From contig CADBNP010000169.1 of NCBI GenBank assembly GCA_902796095.1, forward strand, positions 1 through 6,423: a DNA stretch of 6,423 bases, written 5' to 3'. Position numbers and translations under genes: made by a program. Source of the stretch: an uncultured Aeromonadales bacterium. GTDB taxonomy: Bacteria > Pseudomonadota > Gammaproteobacteria > Enterobacterales > Succinivibrionaceae. Each line of letters opens with the position of its first letter. Position 1 is the stretch's first letter. Below the pieces are notes generated by a model, which was not told the origin of the DNA, did not search any database, and saw nothing but the letters and a program-made list of their open reading frames with translations. This document shows positions 1 through 5,777 of the stretch, in pieces.

Positions 1-3000
1 ATGAAGTGCATCAGCCACAACAAGAGTATCTGACACTCCCGGCTTAAGCAGCTGCTCTGAATTCCTGCGGGCAAAATCTTGCGCTGTTTTTCTTAATTTC
101 CGGTCTTTTTCTCCGTTCTGGTATGAGCAGTTCTGGCAACACTCTTTTTCTGAATTTGCAAAACTTTCGTACAGTTCTTTTTTCACCAGGTTTTCTGAAA
201 GAAAATGCTCAAGCCCGGTAACAACAACGGAAGGGTTCAGCTCGGCATTGGTTACAATGGAGCGTCCTATGTAGGAAATGTATACACTGTCCCTTGCAGA
301 CATGAGTGTCTGCAGGAACATGAAAAGTTCGTCATCCCTGCTGTTTCGATCTCCCGCTCTTGATGTTTCGCATCCGCCCCGGCGGACAAGATCAAAATCA
401 TAAATTTCCTCATGACGAGGAAAATCGCGGCTGTTCATGCCTATCATAAAGATGTGACGGTACGGAATATGACGCATCGGAACAAATGAGCAGAAGCAGA
501 TCCTGCCGGAAATCAGATTTTTTCGCCCGCTGTCCAGACCGGCTCCTGCTTCCAGACACTCTTTAAAAACCTCCCGGCTGATGGAAACCCCGGGATCGGC
601 GTATTCAGCACCGGCAACCAGATCTCTTATAATATTGTTGACAGCATATATCTCAGAAATATTTTCATAATCGTCTGCATAGAATTCATCGATAATCTGT
701 GCATTAACCAGTTTCTTCCACTCTGCAGGCGTCAGGCTGTCTTTTTCTCTCAGCGTGCATCTCAGATCGTTGAGCTTTACAATCATCTGCCTTAGAGATG
801 CAAGAACCTCCATATTATTCTCCGACATTTCATCTGAAATTCTTATGTCATCCAGCCAGCAGGAATCTGAATCATTCATTACAGAACCTGCCATCATGCG
901 GCGAAGAGCTCTGTCCCAGGTGGAATAAACCCGGATCGTTTCCTCAGGTCCGTCAAATTCCGGATCCAGGAGTTCATCCTCGCAGCAGTCACCACGGATA
1001 CAGACTTTTTTGATCCAGTCATTTATCTTATTAACATCTTCCGGTGTAAAACCGAAACGCCTGCGTATGGCAGAAACAGAAAGAAGCTTAAGAACAAGAG
1101 AACCGGTCAGCGGCGTTTCCGGAAGACTGAGAAGATCTACGACACTTGCGAAAAAAGTACTGATTTCTCCGTATTTCTGATCTGCAATACGGTATGGTAT
1201 GCAGCGTTCATATTCTGCATGCTCTCTTCCGAATACTCCGTTGATATACGGTGCATAGGCATTGATATCAGGTGCATAGACAACTATATCGTTTGGGGAG
1301 AGCTTCGGAACCTCTCGACCATTCGGATCCTTTTGAGACTTCCGATCCTCATGATCCTTCTCGAACAGTCTCAGGATCCTGTCGTAAACAGCCTCTACCT
1401 CTCTCAGTTTTGAGTAGCAGGAATGAATTTCCAGATTATGCTCAAGATCCTCCCATATAAACGGTTCTCTTTTGAACTGTTCTCTTTGAAAATTATCAGA
1501 ATCAGCTGATTTACGGAACGGATCTTCCTCGCGGGAATTAAGAATGCAGCTCTGCAGAAACTGCAGAACGCCTTTCCGCCCAGCCAGAGGATCAGAAAAA
1601 CATTCATACTCCGCGGTTGAAATGCCGTCAGCCAGGCGTTTTACTGTATCTGTTCCCAGCTTTCCCCAGGATGCAAGAAGACGGTTGAAGCAATGCTTCT
1701 GACGCATGAAACCTTCAGATGACGGTCCGCCGTTTCCGGCATGAGCGCCGGAATCTAAGTATGCTGAATCTTTGGAAGCCGTTTCATACAGAATGTCAGA
1801 ATCCGCATCAGAAAAACTTTTTTCGGCTATGCGGAGGCAATTTACTGCTGAAGAAACATTTTCAGAATCCGCATCGAAACCGCAGAAGCGGGACGGATTA
1901 AAGTACATGAAGATAATTCTGGTGTACCGGCTGAGGGTTTTAAGGAGTCTGAGATACAGCGGCTCAAGTGTTGAAAAACCGAAAACGAAAAGATTTTCCG
2001 GAAGACTTTTAATAAGCTGAGGATCCTGCTGTTCAGATTTCTGAATAATAACGTCAGCGGCAGCACTTACCGGTATACGTTTCAGTCCTTTGGAAGATAC
2101 TGCCGAATTTAAACGGCTGCAGGCAGCAATTCTTTCCCAGAGAATAACCTGCCACATATTGCCGAGAACCAACTTCTGCTGAATGGCATCAAGACAGGCG
2201 AATTCATCAGGGGAAATGCCCTGCCACATTCTGTCCATGACATCACCGGATTTTCTCCCGGCTTCATATTCCCTGCTGTGTTCAGATTCTGATTCGCTTT
2301 CCGGATCCTGTCTGCACTTCCTGCATTTCTGCCGGTACAGATGATAATTTTCAGCATAGAAAGCAGCCGGGGATTTTTCGGCACATGAAGCCGAAGATGA
2401 TGATGCGTTTTCAAGCCAGTCTCCGCGGCTTACGATATAGCGTTCAAAAATGCCTGCCAGAGCTTCACTGAGCTGATAAAGTCTGGTTTCATCAATCCTC
2501 TTTGCTTCCTTTGATTCTGGAACATCCGAGTCATCAGCTCTCTTTTCATCAGCCTGGTTTTCTTCCTCTGATACCCTGTCGTTTGAACCGGCATAACAGT
2601 CCCACTCGAAACCTCCCACCGGAATATCATTATTTTTATTTTTCTCTTCGGAAAGAAGGTGAATCTTTTTCAGGACCGACGGTTTGTCTGGAACCTGTAC
2701 ATAGTCCCTGACGCTTTTGAACGCATTCCTCAAATTCTCACTTAAGGCATCAGATCCGCTGAATCCTGGAGACGCAATTCTGCCAAGTTCCGAATAAATG
2801 ATCCAGACAAGACTGCTTTTTCTGAGAATTCCGCTCCCGGAACAGTCTCCCGATGCATCAATCTTTGCAAACAGTCTCATGACAAAATCTGCAGGAGAGC
2901 TGCAGACATTTCTCATGCTTATACCCAGATTCTCTGCAAGCTTCAGATTTAGCCACTGCTCCATGCCGGGATTGGGGATCAGAAACTCTACGGGATCCAG

Positions 3001-3153
3001 AGGGTTCGAACTTATGCCATTTTTTATCAGCTTTGCTGCCAGAACAGCGAGACGTTCGATCCTGTTGGAATGATAAACCGTAAAGTTGTGTTCTGTTTTC
3101 TCAGAGGAAACGCCGCTGATTCCCTGCAGATCCTGTAATGTGCTGCCATCCAT
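1..3153 (-). CDS. recC: RecBCD enzyme subunit RecC (exodeoxyribonuclease V gamma), C-terminus beyond window
   Basis: RecC is the helicase-like but ATPase-inactive subunit of RecBCD; it splits the DNA duplex and scans the 3' strand for Chi. The frame is open for 1,051 codons from ATG 3153 to base 1, so the C-terminal nuclease-like domain (perhaps 350 residues) is missing. Visible hallmarks: FTVYHSN near residue 25, PGMEQWL at 62-68, YIVSRGDWL at 239-247, LLASWGKLG near 491-499, a SPNDIVVYAPDI stretch followed by IPYRIADQ, LLSLPETPL with RRRFGF, PMRHIPYRHIFMIGM from 892, GDRNSRDDE and YISYIGRSI. No Walker A motif was seen, as expected for RecC. The PMR motif lies some 200 residues later than in E. 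coli RecC (about 1,122 aa) because of acidic, Ser-rich inserts. ATG 3153 is chosen because GGAGAA sits 8 nt upstream and an in-frame TAG lies about 50 nt upstream with no other ATG between. recB and recD, if linked, lie outside the window. Confidence 0.96.
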   Translation of the reverse strand, partial: MDGSTLQDLQGISGVSSEKTEHNFTVYHSNRIERLAVLAAKLIKNGISSNPLDPVEFLIPNPGMEQWLNLKLAENLGISMRNVCSSPADFVMRLFAKIDASGDCSGSGILRKSSLVWIIYSELGRIASPGFSGSDALSENLRNAFKSVRDYVQVPDKPSVLKKIHLLSEEKNKNNDIPVGGFEWDCYAGSNDRVSEEENQADEKRADDSDVPESKEAKRIDETRLYQLSEALAGIFERYIVSRGDWLENASSSSASCAEKSPAAFYAENYHLYRQKCRKCRQDPESESESEHSREYEAGRKSGDVMDRMWQGISPDEFACLDAIQQKLVLGNMWQVILWERIAACSRLNSAVSSKGLKRIPVSAAADVIIQKSEQQDPQLIKSLPENLFVFGFSTLEPLYLRLLKTLSRYTRIIFMYFNPSRFCGFDADSENVSSAVNCLRIAEKSFSDADSDILYETASKDSAYLDSGAHAGNGGPSSEGFMRQKHCFNRLLASWGKLGTDTVKRLADGISTAEYECFSDPLAGRKGVLQFLQSCILNSREEDPFRKSADSDNFQREQFKREPFIWEDLEHNLEIHSCYSKLREVEAVYDRILRLFEKDHEDRKSQKDPNGREVPKLSPNDIVVYAPDINAYAPYINGVFGREHAEYERCIPYRIADQKYGEISTFFASVVDLLSLPETPLTGSLVLKLLSVSAIRRRFGFTPEDVNKINDWIKKVCIRGDCCEDELLDPEFDGPEETIRVYSTWDRALRRMMAGSVMNDSDSCWLDDIRISDEMSENNMEVLASLRQMIVKLNDLRCTLREKDSLTPAEWKKLVNAQIIDEFYADDYENISEIYAVNNIIRDLVAGAEYADPGVSISREVFKECLEAGAGLDSGRKNLISGRICFCSFVPMRHIPYRHIFMIGMNSRDFPRHEEIYDFDLVRRGGCETSRAGDRNSRDDELFMFLQTLMSARDSVYISYIGRSIVTNAELNPSVVVTGLEHFLSENLVKKELYESFANSEKECCQNCSYQNGEKDRKLRKTAQDFARRNSEQLLKPGVSDTLVVADALH

Positions 3154-3161
3154 AGTAACAG

Positions 3162-3167
3162 TTCTCC
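3162..3167 (-). promoter_or_regulatory. Ribosome binding site of recC
   Basis: On the minus strand GGAGAA is followed by 8 nt and then ATG 3153. This fixes the recC start; no other ATG in this frame lies between the upstream in-frame TAG and 3153. Confidence 0.75.
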
Positions 3168-3198
3168 GGTTAATGCTGTAAGCAGATATCTTAATCTG

Positions 3199-3229
3199 AT
3201 ACTAGCATTCAAAGAATTATCATTCTCAA
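3199..3229 (-). promoter_or_regulatory. Possible sigma-70 type promoter for recC (extended -10)
   Basis: The minus strand reads TTGAGA (3229-3224), a 19-nt spacer, then TAGTAT (3204-3199) preceded by TGC, which makes an extended -10 (TGnTAnnnT). The spacer is longer than the ideal 17, so the extended -10 would have to carry most of the activity. It lies about 45 nt upstream of the recC start codon. Assignment rests on consensus match only. Confidence 0.35.
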
Positions 3230-3342
3230 AACATGATCAAATTTCGGGGAATATATGACATCTAAATTCGGAAAAACGCAGCAATCATCATTGCCGCGAA
3301 ACAGGAAAAGCAGAATTATTCAAAATAAAAGTGTCTGAAGGA

Positions 3343-3457
3343 GGACGCCACGACATAACCGTGGACTCAGTTCAGAATCTGAAACTCGATAAACATTCAG
3401 CAGAAAAAACAAAGTCAGGACTTTATCCAGGACGGGCGTGACGATAACCGCTGTACT
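3343..3457. repeat. Imperfect direct repeat, two copies about 88 bp apart
   Basis: Copy one at 3343-3367 and copy two at 3430-3457 share GGACG, then a GAC-ATAACCG core and a following G-ACT. They differ by a few substitutions and small gaps. The first copy contains a CCACG/CGTGG hairpin that the second does not keep. This may be a decayed duplication or chance. Confidence 0.3.
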
Positions 3458-3473
3458 TGAACATAAGACTATT

Positions 3474-3526
3474 ACTTCGAACATGCTTAATATTCCTATT
3501 TACAGCACACTGCATGTTCGTCAAGT
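3474..3526. repeat. Inverted repeat with 9-bp perfect arms
   Basis: CGAACATGC (3478-3486) and GCATGTTCG (3512-3520) are exact reverse complements around a 25-nt AT-rich loop. The pairing resumes outside as ACTT (3474-3477) with AAGT (3523-3526) after a 2-nt bulge. A third related copy, ACTTGAACAT, lies at 3455-3464. There is no T tract after it, so it looks more like a paired operator or a repetitive extragenic element than a terminator. Confidence 0.5.
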
Positions 3527-3560
3527 TTCAGAATTCACCGGCTCAGAGTGCAATCCAGGC

Positions 3561-3600
3561 AAAAACAGCTCACAACAGCCGCTATGCTGTGCTTCTTTTT
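3561..3600 (-). terminator. Weak candidate terminator after the nucleotidyltransferase pair
   Basis: Directly after the stop codon the minus strand has an A-rich stretch, then ACAGC, an inner GCTGT and an outer GCTGT, the outer one running into TTTT. Either GCTGT can pair with ACAGC: the inner gives a 6-nt loop, the outer a longer loop but places the stem against the T tract. The stem is only 5 bp, so confidence is low. Confidence 0.35.
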
Positions 3601-4376
3601 CATAGCTTCCTGTTGTGAAGCACTATCTCGCGAAAGACTTTGTTCAGTTCCGAACTGTCCCAGTTTCTGTCATCCTCAGCCGCAGCAGAAACTCCACACC
3701 AGGTATTAAGCTCATTTTCAATAAATCTGCTGACTACAGGTACTGCAGGAATTTTCTCCTTCTCTCCTGTTTTCAGTTTGATATCAAGAAGTTCCTCTAT
3801 GGATGTTCTCAGCTCCACCGGCAGATCCTGCTTCATAAGCTCCGCAAACTCCACCGGAGGCGGTTCGCGGCAGTTATCAATGTATCTTGCGGCCAGAAGA
3901 GGTCTCAGTGCATAGAAGTATTTTTTGCAGCTGACCTTTTCCTGCTGACTGAGGAAGGTCAGAAAAGTATTTTTTGCCAGACCGCAGTAATGACGAAGAG
4001 CCGCCCTTACTGAAAAGTAGTTCACGGCAGCGCTGCGAACGGTCTCCCATTCATCAGAATCCCGGTAAACCACAGGAGAATTCAGCCATTCAAAGAAAAC
4101 CGCATTTCCTTTTGAAATCTGTCTCAGAGCCTTTCCCAGATCCCAGCCGTTTATGTCATAAACATCATCAAGCTGCCACTCTATAAAATCCGGAGCCTCA
4201 TCAATGCGCAGATACTCTTCAGCAGGACGTACATAAACAAAGCGCACATCATAGTCACTGTCGGGAGAGGCAAGTCCCCAGGCTCTGCTCCCCGATTCGA
4301 CGGCATAAAGGATCCGCACGTTTCGTTCCTTTTCCACCATGGACAGTCTGGTTCTGATTTCGTTTTCCATATCCAT
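3600..4376 (-). CDS. RlaP/YcgL-type nucleotidyltransferase (PF10127-like), second gene of the pair
   Basis: A polymerase beta-fold nucleotidyltransferase of 258 aa. The nucleotide-binding signature ESGSRAWG is at residues 27-34 and the metal-binding SDYDVR at 40-45 (Asp41, Asp43). An Asp-rich DDVYDINGWD segment at 71-79 probably supplies the third carboxylate, followed by a helical NAVFFEWLNSPVVY stretch at 91-104 typical of COG3541 proteins. Such enzymes transfer a nucleotide to an acceptor; the substrate of this family is not settled, though PF10127 members have been linked to RNA repair (RlaP, RNA ligase associated). No signal peptide or membrane segment is seen, so it is probably cytoplasmic. 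A GTG at 4382 gives 260 aa and overlaps the upstream stop, but GGGAGG lies only 2 nt before it and 8 nt before ATG 4376, so the ATG is preferred. It is very probably co-translated with the preceding gene. Confidence 0.88.
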   Translation of the reverse strand: MDMENEIRTRLSMVEKERNVRILYAVESGSRAWGLASPDSDYDVRFVYVRPAEEYLRIDEAPDFIEWQLDDVYDINGWDLGKALRQISKGNAVFFEWLNSPVVYRDSDEWETVRSAAVNYFSVRAALRHYCGLAKNTFLTFLSQQEKVSCKKYFYALRPLLAARYIDNCREPPPVEFAELMKQDLPVELRTSIEELLDIKLKTGEKEKIPAVPVVSRFIENELNTWCGVSAAAEDDRNWDSSELNKVFREIVLHNRKL

Positions 4377-4378
4377 AT

Positions 4379-5404
4379 TCACAGCCTCCCGGTGACCGCA
4401 TAAAGATTTATGCGCTCGACAAATCGGCCGACGGCCCGCATGTCAGGCTCAGCCGGAAGTTTCGTATGCTTTACAGCTTCATCCAGTTTATTCTCGTACT
4501 CATCAACAACATCATAGAAATCCCGGGAATATGTTCCGTCAGGCAGCATATAGTCCCCGCGTCTGATAGACAGCAGCAGCGGCAGATCATCAGTTCTTCG
4601 TGTAATGATCTCTCCTCTCTCAACCACATCTTTTGCCATCATCAGCAGCCTGACCAGATGCATGGCATGCTTGTTCAGATGATTTTCATCCTTCTTTCTG
4701 TTGCGTGAGCCAAGTCTGTCGTATTCTCTCAGCACTCCGCGAAACCGGCTGGAAAGATCGGCAAACTTCCTTAAAGGATAGTGATGACATGCGGCATCAA
4801 CAAAAATCTCCTGATCCAGGTCGGGATTATTCGAGCGGCCAAGAGAGAGCTTTATGTCAGCCTGTTCATCTCCTGAACTCAGGTTTACACAGTTGAAGTT
4901 GTCAATAACGCTCTGCACTGAATTCATGATGTGGCGTTCCCTGTCAGCCTGAGGCAGCGAATCACGGGCAAGAGCATTCTGAAGACGCCGGAGCTGATCA
5001 TTGGCATATCTTCCGAAACTGCGCACAGCCTTCAGTGAAAGAAAAATTCCGGCATTGCTCCTGAGCTCCTGTCCAAGAGGAGTCTTTATGAGATACTGAT
5101 CATCCTCCAGTCCCAGAATTTCACAGGTGTTGGGATTGCACTCCAGCAGAAGTTTTACCATTTTATTAAAACTGTAAATCACCGTATCTGTTCTTTCATC
5201 CACATACTGTTCAAACTCTGTAAGTCCTATCAGATCCGAAGGAAGATTCAGAGTTATTCCGCGAAAATCAACATCACTGCCCTCATTACTTGTTCCGTAT
5301 GCATAACTTCCGCCAAGACCCAGGAGCATTATTCTGTCTCCGAGTCTTTCGTTTGTTCTTATAAAGTCATAGTCATCTGTTTTCAACAGCTCATTAAAAT
5401 CCAT
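4379..5404 (-). CDS. RlaP-type nucleotidyltransferase (PF10127-like), first gene of the pair
   Basis: A 341-aa polymerase beta-fold nucleotidyltransferase, longer than its neighbour. GGSYAYGT at residues 31-38 is the glycine-serine nucleotide-binding loop, and SDVDFRG at 43-49 gives metal-binding Asp44 and Asp46; Asp73 in TDTVIYS is the likely third acid. The NPNTCEILGL segment (91-99) and a C-terminal helical stretch KHAMHLVRLLMMAKDVVERGEI-like (about 245-266) match the layout of PF10127 proteins. The active site looks intact. The acceptor substrate is unknown; RNA-end modification or repair is one possibility from the family's known associations, and protein or small-molecule modification cannot be excluded. 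ATG 5404 has only a weak GAG Shine-Dalgarno 6 nt upstream. The frame stays open upstream to a TGA at 5473-5471, but that stretch holds no ATG, GTG or TTG. Its TGA is 2 nt from the next gene's preferred ATG. Confidence 0.88.
   Translation of the reverse strand: MDFNELLKTDDYDFIRTNERLGDRIMLLGLGGSYAYGTSNEGSDVDFRGITLNLPSDLIGLTEFEQYVDERTDTVIYSFNKMVKLLLECNPNTCEILGLEDDQYLIKTPLGQELRSNAGIFLSLKAVRSFGRYANDQLRRLQNALARDSLPQADRERHIMNSVQSVIDNFNCVNLSSGDEQADIKLSLGRSNNPDLDQEIFVDAACHHYPLRKFADLSSRFRGVLREYDRLGSRNRKKDENHLNKHAMHLVRLLMMAKDVVERGEIITRRTDDLPLLLSIRRGDYMLPDGTYSRDFYDVVDEYENKLDEAVKHTKLPAEPDMRAVGRFVERINLYAVTGRL
4385..4390 (-). promoter_or_regulatory. Ribosome binding site deciding the second nucleotidyltransferase start
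   Basis: GGGAGG lies inside the last codons of the upstream gene. It is 8 nt from ATG 4376 but only 2 nt from GTG 4382, which favours the ATG. The site sits immediately before the upstream TGA (4381-4379), an arrangement expected for translational coupling. Confidence 0.7.
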
Positions 5405-5460
5405 AAAACACTCATGAAATTTATCAAATAATTCCTGCCATGCCTGCCCAAAAAATCCTG

Positions 5461-5738
5461 GTACAGTCAGTCAAGCATGCGGGAGTACAGTCTGTCACCC
5501 CGACGGCACGTCATCACTGTCGAAACTTAACAGAGCCGGTAAGGATCCGGAATCCCGTACAGTCAGAAGACATTCGTACCATCACTTCAGCAGTTTCATA
5601 CGGCAGCCGAAGAAGACTGCCGCCTCTTCATCGCAGATGTTTCAGGCAGCAGACACAAACAACTGAACACTGTTCTTTGCCGGAGCATACCATCATATTT
5701 CAAATCAAATTGCCGTAAAAAATACTGCCAGTACAGTC
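5461..5738. repeat. Four exact copies of the octamer GTACAGTC
   Basis: Copies lie at 5461-5468, 5485-5492, 5557-5564 and 5731-5738, all in the same orientation. The first three are spaced 24 and 72 bases apart, the last a further 174. I saw no exact copy in either orientation elsewhere in the window, so the motif is concentrated in this one spacer. The flanks resemble each other (AGTC, TGTC, AGAA, TTTT follow), but no longer unit is conserved. Confidence 0.6.
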
Positions 5739-5743
5739 TTTTT
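5717..5743 (-). terminator. Candidate rho-independent terminator of the hydrolase gene (possibly bidirectional)
   Basis: On the minus strand the order is AAAAA, G, ACTG, TACTGG loop, CAGT, then ATTTTTT. A run of A pairs with the T run to extend the short GC-containing stem, with one G-A mismatch between. It begins about 35 nt after the hydrolase stop. The symmetry of the A and T runs would let it work in both directions, but the core stem is short. Confidence 0.45.
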
Positions 5744-5777
5744 CACAATGCAGTCCATATCAGAAAATCAATGCACA

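Larger units (their letters stand above)
3205..3599. other. Intergenic region between recC and the nucleotidyltransferase pair
   Basis: About 395 bases without a convincing gene. It holds the upstream part of the possible recC promoter, a cluster of small inverted repeats (CCACG/CGTGG at 3348-3364 and AGTTCAGA/TCTGAAACT at 3369-3386), an imperfect direct repeat, a 9-bp perfect inverted repeat at 3478-3520, and a weak terminator candidate just after the nucleotidyltransferase stop. A plus-strand AAGGAGG at 3339-3344 has no ATG at a suitable distance; the only tiny plus-strand frames nearby encode 26-27 residues and resemble nothing known to me. Confidence 0.6.
5405..5777. other. Intergenic region between the hydrolase and the nucleotidyltransferase pair
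   Basis: About 370 bases without a convincing gene. A 92-codon plus-strand frame (5440-5718) has no Shine-Dalgarno and an unremarkable basic composition. The stretch holds four exact GTACAGTC copies, a 6-bp hairpin CGGCAG/CTGCCG with a 10-nt loop (5601-5622), a terminator-like hairpin near the hydrolase end, and an AT-rich tract (about 5405-5435) just before the nucleotidyltransferase start where a promoter could lie, although no good -35/-10 pair was found. Confidence 0.6.

Noticed and set aside
2109..2414. 101-codon minus-strand frame within recC in another frame
   Set aside because: Overlaps continuous recC coding sequence with clear RecC motifs on both sides; an out-of-frame shadow.
3255..3338. 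27-codon plus-strand frame starting ATG after GGGGA
   Set aside because: Very short, Shine-Dalgarno too close, opposite to all neighbours, no recognisable peptide; likely chance.
3361..3441. Short plus-strand frame starting GTG downstream of AAGGAGG
   Set aside because: The GTG is about 16 nt from the AAGGAGG, too far for normal initiation, and the product is only 26 residues.
3615..4013. 132-codon plus-strand frame opposite the second nucleotidyltransferase
   Set aside because: Lies wholly antisense to a well-supported gene and resembles no protein; a shadow of the coding strand.
5461..5500. LexA/SOS box suggested by CTGT and ACAG half-sites
   Set aside because: No CTGT-N8-ACAG arrangement is present; the half-sites belong to the octamer repeats.
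5440..5718. 92-codon plus-strand frame in the spacer right of the nucleotidyltransferase pair
   Set aside because: No Shine-Dalgarno, no recognisable family, basic low-information composition; its repeated VQS residues simply reflect the GTACAGTC octamers.
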